A DNA stretch of 64,000 nucleotides from Sideroxydans sp. (lineage in GTDB: Bacteria; Pseudomonadota; Gammaproteobacteria; Burkholderiales; Gallionellaceae): the NCBI GenBank assembly GCA_028710605.1, contig JAQTTU010000007.1, positions 62,001-126,000 of the forward strand, read 5' to 3'. A program made the translations under genes and the position numbers. A model generated the notes under the pieces. That model saw only the letters and a program-made list of their open reading frames with translations. It was not told the DNA's origin and searched no databases. This document shows positions 25,743 to 35,021 of this stretch, in pieces. Position 1 is the stretch's first letter, and the number at the start of each line of letters is the position of its first letter.

Positions 25743-25811
25743 GAGGGGTACACCCCTCAACCCATGAGGGGTATCGCAGAGACATTGATGTTGCTCTAGT
25801 GTGCGAACCTG
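25743..25811 (+). promoter_or_regulatory. sat promoter region with nested palindromes
   Basis: GAGGGGTACACCCCTC (25743-25758) overlaps CCCCTCAACCCATGAGGGG (25753-25771), a pair of mutually exclusive hairpins or an operator. Further on, TGCGAACCTGCA (25802-25813) repeats the GCGAACCTGAA found in the soeA leader. These elements lie 50-120 bases before the sat ATG and close to the divergent cytochrome promoter. Confidence 0.4.
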
Positions 25812-25862
25812 CATTTTCGTAAGTAGCTGACTGAATTACTTGATTATTTTAAGGAGTAAGTT

Positions 25863-27038
25863 ATGGCATTGGTAAACCCGCATGGCGGTGGTGATCTCAA
25901 CCCGTTGTTACTTGAAGGTGCAGCACTCAAGTCGGAACTCGAAAAAGCAAAAACCCTTACCCAAGTCAAGGTGAGTTCGCGCGAAAAGGGCGACATCATC
26001 ATGTTTGGTATCGGCGGATTTACCCCGCTGGACGGCTTTATGACCCATTCCGATTGGCAAGGCGTTTGCGACGGAATGAAAATGGCCAACGGCCTGTTCT
26101 GGCCTATCCCCATCACCATGTCGGTTGCTCAGGCAGTTGCCGATACACTCAAGACCGGACAAGACATCGCGCTGGTTGACTCCGAAAATGGCGAAATACT
26201 GGCCACCATGTCAATCACCGAAAAATACACCATAGACAAAGCGCACGAATGCGCCATGGTATTCAAAACCACCGATCCAAAACACCCCGGTGTCAAGATG
26301 GTGATGGAACAAGGTGAAGTCAATCTGGCCGGTTCCATCAAGGTGCTGTCGCAAGGCGGCTTCCCGGAAAAATACCCCGAGCTGTTCAAGACCCCCGCGC
26401 AAACCCGCGAGATTTTCACCAAGATGGGCTGGTCCAAGATCGCCTGTTTCCAGACGCGCAACCCGATGCACCGCTCGCACGAATATCTGGCCAAGATCGC
26501 CATCGAAGTGTGCGACGGCGTGCTGATCCACTCTTTGCTGGGCAACCTCAAGCCCGGCGACATTCCCGCCGAAGTGCGCGCCAAAGCGATCGGCACACTG
26601 ACTGAAAAATATTTCGTGAAGAAGACCGTGGTGCAAGCCGGTTATCCACTGGACATGCGTTATGCCGGTCCGCGCGAAGCCTTGCTGCATGCCGTGTTCC
26701 GCCAAAACTACGGCTGTTCGCATCAGATCGTCGGTCGCGACCACGCCGGTGTCGGCAGCTATTACGGCCCGTTCGACGCGCATCACATTTTCGACCAGGT
26801 ACCCAAAGGTGCGCTGGAAACCGAAGCGCTCAAGATAGACATCTCGTTCTGGTGCTACAAGTGCGGCGGCATGGCTTCCGCCAAGACTTGCCCGCACGAT
26901 GATGCGGATCGTTTGCAAGTATCCGGCACGCAATTGCGCAATGCGCTTTCCAAAGGCGAAAGCGTACCGGCAGAATTCAGCCGTCCCGAAGTGCTGGCAA
27001 TTTTGCAGGAGTATTATTCCGGCTTGGAAGCGAAATAG
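25863..27038 (+). CDS. sat: Sulfate adenylyltransferase (ATP sulfurylase), dissimilatory type
   Basis: A 391-residue homomeric ATP sulfurylase. Visible are the nucleotide-binding [17 protein letters not shown], the [19 protein letters not shown] segment, and [12 protein letters not shown] near the C-terminus. Four cysteines ([17 protein letters not shown] region) suit a zinc site seen in this type. In sulfur oxidisers it works in reverse, making ATP and sulfate from APS and pyrophosphate. An AAGGAG ribosome site precedes the ATG. aprB and aprA follow in the same direction after 134 bases, together forming the indirect, energy-conserving sulfite oxidation route. Confidence 0.95.
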   Translation: MALVNPHGGGDLNPLLLEGAALKSELEKAKTLTQVKVSSREKGDIIMFGIGGFTPLDGFMTHSDWQGVCDGMKMANGLFWPIPITMSVAQAVADTLKTGQDIALVDSENGEILATMSITEKYTIDKAHECAMVFKTTDPKHPGVKMVMEQGEVNLAGSIKVLSQGGFPEKYPELFKTPAQTREIFTKMGWSKIACFQTRNPMHRSHEYLAKIAIEVCDGVLIHSLLGNLKPGDIPAEVRAKAIGTLTEKYFVKKTVVQAGYPLDMRYAGPREALLHAVFRQNYGCSHQIVGRDHAGVGSYYGPFDAHHIFDQVPKGALETEALKIDISFWCYKCGGMASAKTCPHDDADRLQVSGTQLRNALSKGESVPAEFSRPEVLAILQEYYSGLEAK

Positions 27039-27172
27039 CCCGATCAGTTAAGGCGGATGGTATTAACATTCCGCTGGTGCAAGTTTGTTGTTGTAGTCCG
27101 TTCATTTTTTTATGTTCTACATAGAGAATTGAGTTTGTGTTTTTTTAATGTGTTTTTTAATGGAGGTTACAG

Positions 27173-27646
27173 ATGCCAACTTTTGTACGTACCGAAAAGT
27201 GCGATGGCTGCAAAGGTCAAGACAAGACCGCTTGCATGTACATTTGCCCGCATGATCTGATGAAGCTGGACAAGGACGGTTCCGAAACCGGCCACGCCAT
27301 GAGGGCGTTCAACCAGGAGCCGGAGCAGTGCTGGGAATGCTATTCTTGCGTAAAGATTTGCCCGCAAAGCGCCATCGAAGTGCGCCACTATGCCGACATC
27401 GTGCCTCTGGGCGGTTCGGTACAACCGTTGCGCGGTTCCGACTCCATTATGTGGACCATCAAGTTCCGTAACGGCAACATGAAGCGTTTCAAATTCCCTA
27501 TCCGCACCACTTCCGAAGGTTCTATCGACCCTTATGGCAATAAGCCCATGCCCAAGGTGGCCGAGCTCACTGTTGACGGTGTTTACACCAAGGCTGTGAT
27601 GGGTGGATTCCGTGCCGGCAACCCGGCGGAACTGATCCGCAAGTAA
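27173..27646 (+). CDS. aprB: Adenylylsulfate (APS) reductase beta subunit
   Basis: A 157-residue iron-sulfur subunit. Two [4Fe-4S] cysteine sets are visible: CDGCKGQDKTACMYICPHDL and CWECYSCVKICPQSAIEV. The C-terminal tail wraps around AprA in known structures. It passes electrons between the AprA flavin and the membrane partner. The ribosome site is TGGAGG, eight bases before the ATG. The 134 bases upstream are AT-rich and may hold a separate promoter, otherwise it is read from sat. No aprM or QmoABC gene is in the window, so the membrane partner must lie elsewhere. Confidence 0.95.
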   Translation: MPTFVRTEKCDGCKGQDKTACMYICPHDLMKLDKDGSETGHAMRAFNQEPEQCWECYSCVKICPQSAIEVRHYADIVPLGGSVQPLRGSDSIMWTIKFRNGNMKRFKFPIRTTSEGSIDPYGNKPMPKVAELTVDGVYTKAVMGGFRAGNPAELIRK

Positions 27647-27676
27647 GCGACCATTAATTGAAACAGGAGCTAAAAA

Positions 27677-29713
27677 ATGTCTGAAGGAACTTTTGGTAAT
27701 CCACGAATCGTCGAAGAAGAACTCGACATCCTGCTGATCGGCGGCGGCATGGCCTGCTGCGGCGCAGCTTACGAAATGATGCGCTGGGCTGAAGCTGTCA
27801 AGGCTGAGCAAGGCATCGACCTCAAAATCAAGCTGGTTGATAAAGCCGCGATGGATCGTTCCGGCGCTGTGGCGCAAGGTCTGTCCGCGATCAACACTTA
27901 CATCGGTTCGGAGCAAGATCCGGCTGACTACGCGCGCATGGTCTCCAACGACCTGATGGGTATCACACGCGATGACTTGGCTTACGACTTGGGTCGTAAC
28001 GTTGATGATTCGGTGCACTTGTTTGAAGAATGGGGTCTGCCCATCTGGAAGACCGATGCTTCCGGCGTGCGCCACGACGGTGCCGATTCCATCAAGGAAG
28101 GTCTGCCATTGTTGAAAGACGGCGGCAAACCAGTGCGTTCCGGCAAATGGCAAATCATGATCAACGGCGAATCCTACAAGTGGATCGTCGCTGAAGCCGC
28201 CAAGAAGGCCTTGGGTCTGAGCCGTATCGAAGAGCGCATCTTCATCGTCAAGCTGGTCAACGACAAGAACGACGCTGGCCGTATCGCCGGTGCGGTCGGC
28301 TTCTCCGTGCGCGACAACACCCTGCATATCTACAAAGCCAAGGCGATCATGCTGGCTGCCGGTGGTTGCGTGAACTTGTTCCGTCCGCGTTCCGTGGGCG
28401 AAGGTCAAGGCCGTGCCTGGTATCCAGTGTGGAACGCAGGTTCGACCTACGCCATGGCTGCCGAAGCCGGCGCGGAAATGACCATGATGGAAAACCGTTT
28501 CGTGCCCGCCCGTTTCAAAGACGGTTACGGCCCGGTCGGCGCATGGTTCCTGTTGTTCAAAGCCAAGGCAACCAATGCCTACGGCGAAGACTACATGACA
28601 AAGAACAAGGAAATGTTGAACGACTACCCACCGTATGGTCAGGCTGCCGTTCCCGCTTCCTGCCTGCGTAACCACCTGATGCTCAAAGAGATGAAGGAAG
28701 GTCGCGGCCCGATCTACATGGACACCGTAACCGCGTTGGCAAAACTGCGCGAAACTCTGTCTCCGAAAGAAGTGAAGCACCTGGAAGCCGAAGCATGGGA
28801 AGACTTCCTCGACATGTGTATCGGTCAATGCGGTATCTGGGTTGGTGAAAACATCGAGCCGGAAAAGAAGATGTCCGAACTGATGCCAACCGAGCCGTAC
28901 CTGTTGGGTTCGCACTCCGGCTGCTGCGGTATCTGGGTATCCGGTCCGACCGACGTGGGCGCACCGACTGCTGCCGATCCAGAAGAAGACGGCGTACCGG
29001 CACACCTGCCGCGCGGCTGGAACTGGGGCTACCGCTCCATGACAACCGTGAAGGGTCTGTTCACCGCCGGTGACGGCGTGGGCGCATCCGGCCACAAGTT
29101 CTCCTCCGGTTCGCACACCGAAGGTCGTCTGGCTTCCAAGGCAATGGTCAAGTACGCACTCGACAACAAGGACTGGAAGGTCGAACTCGACACACCAGCC
29201 GCACAACTGGCAGAAGAAATTTACCAGCCAGTGCGCAATTTCCTTGAGCACAAGAACTACACCACCGCTATCGACGTGAACCCGAATTACATCACGCCGA
29301 AGATGTTGCAGTTCCGCCTGCAAAAGATCATGGACGAGTACGTTGCAGGCGTTGGTACTTACTACAACACCAACGACAAGATGTTGGCCGTGGCCGAAGA
29401 GAAGTTGGAGATGCTGAAGGAAGATGCCAAGAAGATGCGTGCGAAGGATCTGCACGAATTGCTGCGCGCTTGGGAAAACTACCATCGCATTATCACAGCC
29501 GAAGCCCACATGAAGCACATCCAGTTCCGCGAGGAAAGCCGTTATCCGGGCTTCTACTACCGCACCGACAAGAACTTCGTCGATGAAAAGAACTGGCACT
29601 GCTTCGTGAACTCGATCTACGACAAGAACAGCAAGAAGTGGACATGCTTCAAGCGCAAACACGTGGATCTGGTTGACAAGTCCAAGCTGTTTAAAGCGGC
29701 AGCGCCTCACTAA
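27677..29713 (+). CDS. aprA: Adenylylsulfate (APS) reductase alpha subunit
   Basis: A 678-residue flavoprotein of the fumarate reductase/succinate dehydrogenase superfamily. The FAD-binding ILLIGGGMACCGAAYEMM is at residues 17-34. It continues with DRSGAVAQGLSAINTY and ends with long C-terminal helices. It catalyses AMP + sulfite to APS in the oxidising direction, in the cytoplasm with AprB. It begins 30 bases after aprB with an AGGAG site, and a strong terminator follows at 29740-29772, closing the sat-aprBA unit. Confidence 0.96.
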   Translation: MSEGTFGNPRIVEEELDILLIGGGMACCGAAYEMMRWAEAVKAEQGIDLKIKLVDKAAMDRSGAVAQGLSAINTYIGSEQDPADYARMVSNDLMGITRDDLAYDLGRNVDDSVHLFEEWGLPIWKTDASGVRHDGADSIKEGLPLLKDGGKPVRSGKWQIMINGESYKWIVAEAAKKALGLSRIEERIFIVKLVNDKNDAGRIAGAVGFSVRDNTLHIYKAKAIMLAAGGCVNLFRPRSVGEGQGRAWYPVWNAGSTYAMAAEAGAEMTMMENRFVPARFKDGYGPVGAWFLLFKAKATNAYGEDYMTKNKEMLNDYPPYGQAAVPASCLRNHLMLKEMKEGRGPIYMDTVTALAKLRETLSPKEVKHLEAEAWEDFLDMCIGQCGIWVGENIEPEKKMSELMPTEPYLLGSHSGCCGIWVSGPTDVGAPTAADPEEDGVPAHLPRGWNWGYRSMTTVKGLFTAGDGVGASGHKFSSGSHTEGRLASKAMVKYALDNKDWKVELDTPAAQLAEEIYQPVRNFLEHKNYTTAIDVNPNYITPKMLQFRLQKIMDEYVAGVGTYYNTNDKMLAVAEEKLEMLKEDAKKMRAKDLHELLRAWENYHRIITAEAHMKHIQFREESRYPGFYYRTDKNFVDEKNWHCFVNSIYDKNSKKWTCFKRKHVDLVDKSKLFKAAAPH

Positions 29714-29739
29714 GCTGACGTAAAGCAGTTTTGCATGGC

Positions 29740-29772
29740 AAAATCGGGCATCGCAAGATGCCCGATTTTTTC
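29740..29772 (+). terminator. Rho-independent terminator after aprA
   Basis: AAATCGGGCATC, GCAA tetraloop, GATGCCCGATTT, then TTTTCT. It lies 27 bases after the aprA stop. Confidence 0.93.
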
Positions 29773-29784
29773 TACAAGGCAATT

Positions 29785-29858
29785 TGTCCACGAAAGGCAC
29801 GAAATCAATTCCTTCGTTTCGGTTGTTTATTTCGTGAGCTTCGTGTTTTTCGTGGACA
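29785..29858. repeat. CACGAAA-type inverted repeat
   Basis: TGTCCACGAAA at the left and TTTCGTGGACA at the right, with imperfect complementarity between. It lies between the aprA terminator and the YkgJ-like gene. Probably a dispersed repeat. Confidence 0.6.
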
Positions 29859-29889
29859 GTTTGTTTTTACCAAATGTGAAGAGAACCAG

Positions 29890-30798
29890 ATGACAGATAC
29901 CTACAATGCAGCAGACCTCCCCTTCTCCGGCAGCCCGGTCGTACCTGAGATGAGCGACGGCAGCAAGCAGATACAGTTCGAGTGCCGCAAAGGTATTTCC
30001 TGTTGGAACGCCTGTTGCAGCAACATCGACATCTCGCTCACCCCCTACGACATCGTGCGCCTGAAACAGCGTCTGGACATTTCGTCCGGCGAGCTGTTGC
30101 AGAAATACACCGTCCCTTACGAACTGGAACCGGGCGGCATCGCCGGTGTGAAGCTGCGCCCGGTCGAGAACGGCACGGCATGCCAGTTCATGCAGCCCGA
30201 AGGCTGCGGCGTGTACGAAGACCGCCCCACCGCCTGCCGCTACTATCCGGTCGCCCTGCTTTCCATGCGCAAGCAGGATGAGTACACCGACACCAGTTCG
30301 TATGCGCTGGTCAAGGAAGAGCATTGCAAAGGCCACTTTGAACCGCGCAATCTGACCATAGACGAATACCGCAAGGAACAAGGTGTTGAGGAATACGACG
30401 AGCTCGCGCGCGGCTGGCGACAACTCATCCTCAAGAAAAAATCTTCCGGCCCCAGCGTCGGCAAACCGACCAAGCGCAGCCTGCAACTGTTCTTCATGGT
30501 GTGCTACGACACCGACCGCTTCCGCGAATTTATTGTCAGCCAGGGCTTCACCGAGCTATACGACATCCCGGCAGAAGAGATGACCAAGCTGCTGACCAAT
30601 GACACCGAACTCATGCTGTTCGGTTTCCGTTTCCTCAAGCAAGTGCTGTTCGGCGAAAACTCCATCGCCATGCATCAGGAAACAGCGGCCAAACGTCTGG
30701 AACGCGCGCAGGAAAAACTCAAGCAACTCGAAGAAGAAGCGCGGAACAAGCGTGCGGCACAAGCCGATGAGATGTACGAGGAAGATGATGAGCAGTGA
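29890..30798 (+). CDS. YkgJ-family cysteine-cluster protein
   Basis: A 302-residue protein with the CxxxCCxxxx(I/L)xLTPYD pattern of the YkgJ/UPF0153 family (ECRKGISCWNACCSNIDISL near residue 35, CQFMQPEGCGVYEDRPTACRYYPV near 105), thought to bind zinc or iron-sulfur. The ATG at 29890 is preferred to upstream in-frame starts because those lie in a repeat. A C-terminal coiled-coil, rich in Glu, Lys and Gln, ends with an acidic tail (EMYEEDDEQ). It has its own position after the apr terminator; function unknown. Confidence 0.8.
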   Translation: MTDTYNAADLPFSGSPVVPEMSDGSKQIQFECRKGISCWNACCSNIDISLTPYDIVRLKQRLDISSGELLQKYTVPYELEPGGIAGVKLRPVENGTACQFMQPEGCGVYEDRPTACRYYPVALLSMRKQDEYTDTSSYALVKEEHCKGHFEPRNLTIDEYRKEQGVEEYDELARGWRQLILKKKSSGPSVGKPTKRSLQLFFMVCYDTDRFREFIVSQGFTELYDIPAEEMTKLLTNDTELMLFGFRFLKQVLFGENSIAMHQETAAKRLERAQEKLKQLEEEARNKRAAQADEMYEEDDEQ

Positions 30799-30807
30799 GT
30801 AGGATAC

Positions 30808-30852
30808 CGATCTGCATCATACACTTGATGCAGATCGCCTATTGACGGGCGT
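30808..30852. repeat. REP-like palindrome, GATCGCCTATTGACGGGC family
   Basis: CGATCTGCATCA and TGATGCAGATCG form a perfect short stem, followed by the family tail CCTATTGACGGGCG. It lies between convergent genes and may also end transcripts. Confidence 0.75.
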
Positions 30853-30929
30853 TTCCACGCGGGTGATAGTTTGAAAAGGATTCTGCCGGATTAATGGCTG
30901 TTCGAAAAATCCGGCGAATTAGCAAGCAA

Positions 30930-31856
30930 TCAAACTGTTTGTTCTAGCGTAAGCGTCTTTTCCACCACACCGTGACGCTTGAGCAGGATACTCAACTCTT
31001 GCTCGCCATGGGCAACCACCTTGGTCAGATAGGCCATGTTTTTTTCGATGGACTCCAAGTAGTAGTTGTTATTGACCCCCATCGTATCCTGAAAATGAAA
31101 CTCCAGTTTCTTGTAGATACCGCCTAAAGAGTCGTCCAGTTTTTCGCGGGTCATTTCGTAAAAACGGGTAGTTTTACACAGCAGGTCGAACATGCTCTGA
31201 TAAGTTCCAAAGTGGGCTTCCCTGAACTCCAGATACAGGAACAACAGCTTTTCCAGATAGATACGATCCGCCATCTGTCCGGCAATGTCGGCGGTGGCGA
31301 CGATGCGGCCCAGCATGTGCATGCGATCATCGCTGAAGTTGGTTCGCGCAAATGGCCGGGTGTGTTCGGTCCCCATAATCATGTCGCCCACGATGGCCGC
31401 CGTATCCGCGCGCAACTTGCGCTCGTTGAAATATTGCTGCATGAACTCGACACCGCGCCGGACATGGGTCTGGGTGAACTGCGCGCCGGTTCCGCTATCT
31501 TCGCCTACATGCTGCGCGTAGCCGACATCGTGCATCAGGATGGAAAGCACGATCAGGGTGATCTCGTTGTCATTGATGCGGTCGCCCGAGACGTGCACGC
31601 CGTGCATCAGGCGCACACCGCACATCAGCACCTCCAGCGTATGAGCCAGATCGTGATAGGGCGTTCTGATGGTAACGTAATCGGGATAGTCGCCGCTGAA
31701 CAAGCGCATGACATCATCGAACACGGAATACACGAGGGAGAAGTCGTAGTCGGGACTGATGCGACGGATAATCTCTGTCACCTTGCCCCACACAATTTTT
31801 GGATTGTCGTTCTTGAACAGATCGTTTATTACTGCACGTGACGGGCTATATTTCAT
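30930..31856 (-). CDS. HD-domain phosphohydrolase (cyclic nucleotide phosphodiesterase-like)
   Basis: About 308 residues from the ATG at 31856. Metal-binding histidines and aspartates of an HD fold are visible: RTPYHDLAHTLEVLMCG, then LIVLSILMHDVGYAQH, and a later MIMGTEHT. The YHDxxHT pattern resembles class-I cyclic nucleotide phosphodiesterases. The C-terminal helices (about 260-300) have no recognised domain. It follows the EamA transporter gene in the same direction after 62 bases. The substrate is not determinable. Confidence 0.75.
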   Translation of the reverse strand: MKYSPSRAVINDLFKNDNPKIVWGKVTEIIRRISPDYDFSLVYSVFDDVMRLFSGDYPDYVTIRTPYHDLAHTLEVLMCGVRLMHGVHVSGDRINDNEITLIVLSILMHDVGYAQHVGEDSGTGAQFTQTHVRRGVEFMQQYFNERKLRADTAAIVGDMIMGTEHTRPFARTNFSDDRMHMLGRIVATADIAGQMADRIYLEKLLFLYLEFREAHFGTYQSMFDLLCKTTRFYEMTREKLDDSLGGIYKKLEFHFQDTMGVNNNYYLESIEKNMAYLTKVVAHGEQELSILLKRHGVVEKTLTLEQTV

Positions 31857-31918
31857 GTTCCAGGAATCCTCGCAACTCGTAATCAATCGAAAGCCACAGT
31901 TTCAGAACCTCTCGCAGT

Positions 31919-32806
31919 CTAACCCAGTGTATTGTCCGAACACAATTTTCCTGACTGAAAACTAGCAGAAATGATAAGTACTGCCCCTATCCAATCGCGT
32001 ACCTCCATCGCCTCTCCGGCAAGAAAATAGGAAGAAACGGCAGCCACGACCAGCTCGAACAAAAACAGCACCGCAGCGCGATTGGCCGTGAGGTGGGCGA
32101 CACCGAACTGCACCGCAAAACTGGTAGCGCACAGCACCAGCCCCATCAGCGCAAGCAACATCCACGATTGAGCGGAAATCGTCTGCACTTGTTCAGCCAC
32201 GCCGCCCTGCCACAACAAGAACGGCAGCGTCAGCGAGGCCGTCCCCAACCACAGACTGAACGATTTGACTTCCACGGAAAGAAACGCGGCGCGGCGCGAG
32301 GTGACATTGGAAAGCGCGAACCCCATACCGGCGGAAAGCCCCAACCATTCGGAAAGATTCTGCGGCAGCGGCATGCCCAGACTCGGTTCCCACAACATGA
32401 CCAGCGCACCGCTCAATGACAGGGAAATGACGAAAAAGCCGTAGCGATTGAGCCGTTCGCCCAGCAGCCAATATGAAAACAGGATGGTCCACACCGGCGC
32501 AAGGTAGAACAGCAACAGCACGCGCATCACTTCGCCGTGCAACATCCCCAGCACATAGCCGAGGTTCGCCCAGCCCGCGCTCAACACCAGCAGCAGTGCC
32601 CACCAACCGAAGGTGGAGCGTTCGCGCCACACGCGCGGCAGCATGAACGCTCCGCACACAATTGCCAGCAAGTAAGTGATCAGCGTCGCCATTGCACCGG
32701 ACACGCCCGTATCCTGCAACACGCGATAGGGATACCAGATCATCCCCCACACCAGCGCTCCGCTCAACACACCGGCAACCGGCATGACATTTTGTTTTGA
32801 TGGCAC
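31919..32806 (-). CDS. EamA/DMT-family transporter
   Basis: A 295-residue integral membrane protein with ten predicted hydrophobic segments in two EamA repeats (about 8-140 and 152-285), the drug/metabolite transporter architecture. Substrate unknown. It diverges from dapC. The 130 bases between contain a CCACGGATGAATACGGAT-type repeat near 32848. Confidence 0.82.
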   Translation of the reverse strand: MPSKQNVMPVAGVLSGALVWGMIWYPYRVLQDTGVSGAMATLITYLLAIVCGAFMLPRVWRERSTFGWWALLLVLSAGWANLGYVLGMLHGEVMRVLLLFYLAPVWTILFSYWLLGERLNRYGFFVISLSLSGALVMLWEPSLGMPLPQNLSEWLGLSAGMGFALSNVTSRRAAFLSVEVKSFSLWLGTASLTLPFLLWQGGVAEQVQTISAQSWMLLALMGLVLCATSFAVQFGVAHLTANRAAVLFLFELVVAAVSSYFLAGEAMEVRDWIGAVLIISASFQSGKLCSDNTLG

Positions 32807-32939
32807 TCGTTACGCCTTTATAATCCCGCCTGCTCGAAAACCCTTCAGCCACGGATGAATACGGATACTCTCAGATTAAGCAGATAGATGGAAGCGGCCA
32901 CCCCGTTTCCCTCGCGTGTATCCGCAGCCCATATTTAAA

Positions 32940-34133
32940 ATGAACCCCGACTTAAACCGACTCCAGCCCTACCCTTTCCAGAAACTCGCCAAACTGTTCG
33001 GTGAAGTAACTCCCAATGCCGCGTTGAAGCCCATCAGCCTGCACATCGGCGAACCCAAACATGCGACCCCGCAATTCATCAAGAATGCGCTGGTTGCGGG
33101 TCTGGACGGGCTGGCGAATTATCCCACGACCACCGGCAGCGACGCGTTGCGCGCCTCCATTGCCAACTGGCTGGCTGGCCGCTACGGCATCCCGGCACCG
33201 CATGCCAAAACGCAAATCCTGCCGGTGAACGGCAGCCGCGAGGCACTGTTCTCGTTTGCGCAAGCGGTGATAGACCGCAGCAAACCCGATCCGGCAGTGG
33301 TCTGCCCCAACCCGTTCTACCAGATTTACGAAGGCGCAGCGCTGTTGGCCGGAGCCACGCCGCACTTCCTCAACACCTTGCCCGAGAACAACTTTGCACT
33401 AGATTTTGCACAATTGCCGGAAGCCGTCTGGCAACGCACCCAGCTCGTTTACGTCTGCTCGCCGGGAAATCCGAACGGGCGCGTGATACCGCTGGCGGAA
33501 TGGAAAACCTTGTTCGAGATGAGCGACCGTTATGGTTTTGTAATCGCTGCCGACGAGTGTTATTCCGAAATCTATTTCGGCGACGACAAGCCGCTGGGCG
33601 CGCTGCAAGCCGCACAGCAACTGGGACGCGGCGACTATAAAAACCTGGTCGTATTCTCCAGCCTGTCCAAACGCTCCAACGTGCCGGGCTTGCGCTCCGG
33701 CTTCGTCGCGGGCGATGCCGACATTCTGGGCAAATTCGCGCTGTACCGCACTTACCACGGTTGCGCGATGAACCCCGCCATCCAGGCTGCGACCATCGCG
33801 GCGTGGAACGATGAAGCGCATGTCGCCGAGAACCGCCGCCTGTACGCGGAAAAATTCGCCAAAGTCATCAGCCTGCTCGCCCCGGTGTTGCCCGTGTCCA
33901 AACCGGATGCCGGTTTTTATCTGTGGCTGAGAACCCCCGTCGCCGACACGACCTTCGCGCAACAACTGCACCGCGACTATAATGTGTCCGTGTTGCCCGG
34001 CAGCTTCCTCGCGCGCGAAGCGCAAGGCATCAACCCCGGCGAAAACTTTATCCGCATGGCGCTGGTGGCCAATCTGGAGGAAACGCTGGAAGCAGCACAC
34101 CGTATCGCAGAATTTACCCGAAACCTAAATTAG
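32940..34133 (+). CDS. dapC: N-succinyldiaminopimelate aminotransferase
   Basis: A 397-residue class-I/II PLP aminotransferase. The start at 32940 ([20 protein letters not shown]) matches the proteobacterial DapC N-terminus. The PLP lysine is in [18 protein letters not shown] and the aspartate in [10 protein letters not shown]. It makes N-succinyl-LL-diaminopimelate for lysine and peptidoglycan. dapD follows after 8 bases, and dapE is close by, so three steps of the succinylase pathway are clustered. Confidence 0.93.
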   Translation: MNPDLNRLQPYPFQKLAKLFGEVTPNAALKPISLHIGEPKHATPQFIKNALVAGLDGLANYPTTTGSDALRASIANWLAGRYGIPAPHAKTQILPVNGSREALFSFAQAVIDRSKPDPAVVCPNPFYQIYEGAALLAGATPHFLNTLPENNFALDFAQLPEAVWQRTQLVYVCSPGNPNGRVIPLAEWKTLFEMSDRYGFVIAADECYSEIYFGDDKPLGALQAAQQLGRGDYKNLVVFSSLSKRSNVPGLRSGFVAGDADILGKFALYRTYHGCAMNPAIQAATIAAWNDEAHVAENRRLYAEKFAKVISLLAPVLPVSKPDAGFYLWLRTPVADTTFAQQLHRDYNVSVLPGSFLAREAQGINPGENFIRMALVANLEETLEAAHRIAEFTRNLN

Positions 34134-34141
34134 GAACAGCC

Positions 34142-34963
34142 ATGCCGCACTTACAAGCCATCATCGAAGAAGCCTTTGAACGACGCGCCGACATCACGCC
34201 GCGCAACGTGGATGCACAATTGAAAGAGACCATCAACACCGTCATCGAATATCTCGATCAGGGCAAGCTGCGCGTGGCGGAAAAAATCGACGGCCAGTGG
34301 TTTACCCACCAGTGGATCAAAAAGGCCGTGCTGCTGTCGTTCCGCATCGAAGACAACACCTTCATCAAGGGCGGCTTCACCAATTATTTTGACAAAGTGC
34401 CGTCCAAATTTGCCGACTACAACTCCAAGGAATTCCGCGAAGGCGGCTTCCGCGTGGTGCCGCCTGCCGCCGCACGCCGTGGCGCTTACATCGCCAAGAA
34501 TGTAGTGCTGATGCCTTCTTACGTGAACATCGGCGGCTATGTGGATGAAGGCACCATGGTCGATACCTGGGCCACCGTCGGCTCCTGCGCCCAGATCGGC
34601 AAGAACGTGCACTTGAGTGGCGGTGTCGGCATCGGCGGCGTGCTGGAACCGGTACAAGCCAACCCCACCATCATCGAAGACAACTGCTTCATCGGCGCGC
34701 GCTCCGAAATCGTCGAAGGCGTGATCGTGGAAGAAGGCTCGGTCATCTCGATGGGCGTGTTCATCAGCCAAAGCACCAAAATCTACGACCGCGAAACCGG
34801 CGAAGTATTTTACGGTCGCGTACCTGCCGGCTCTGTCGTGGTCAGCGGCAACATGCCTTCCAAGGACGGCAAATACAGCCTGTACTGTGCGGTGATCGTG
34901 AAGAAGGTTGATGCCAAAACATTGGGCAAGACCGGCATCAACGAATTGTTGCGAGGCATTTAA
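34142..34963 (+). CDS. dapD: 2,3,4,5-tetrahydropyridine-2,6-dicarboxylate N-succinyltransferase
   Basis: A 273-residue acyltransferase with left-handed beta-helix hexapeptide repeats in the middle ([20 protein letters not shown], then [21 protein letters not shown]). It carries out the step before DapC. The spacing of 8 bases after dapC suggests one transcript. The length is usual for the family. Confidence 0.95.
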   Translation: MPHLQAIIEEAFERRADITPRNVDAQLKETINTVIEYLDQGKLRVAEKIDGQWFTHQWIKKAVLLSFRIEDNTFIKGGFTNYFDKVPSKFADYNSKEFREGGFRVVPPAAARRGAYIAKNVVLMPSYVNIGGYVDEGTMVDTWATVGSCAQIGKNVHLSGGVGIGGVLEPVQANPTIIEDNCFIGARSEIVEGVIVEEGSVISMGVFISQSTKIYDRETGEVFYGRVPAGSVVVSGNMPSKDGKYSLYCAVIVKKVDAKTLGKTGINELLRGI

Positions 34964-35009
34964 GTAGGTCGGACTTCAGTCCGACATGTCGGGTTAAAAC
35001 CCGACCTAC
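34964..35009. repeat. GTAGGTCGGACTTCAGTCCGAC repeat
   Basis: Two small stems (GTCGGACTTCAGTCCGAC-like and GTCGGGTTAAAACCCGAC) inside a larger palindrome that starts with GTAGGTCGG and ends with CCGACCTAC. It separates dapD from pilU. A relative is at 18961-18985. Confidence 0.8.
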
Positions 35010-35021
35010 CAGGGAGATACC

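Noticed and set aside
27167-29800. 877-residue open frame opposite aprBA
   Set aside because: Antisense to well-supported aprB and aprA, composition unlike a real protein.
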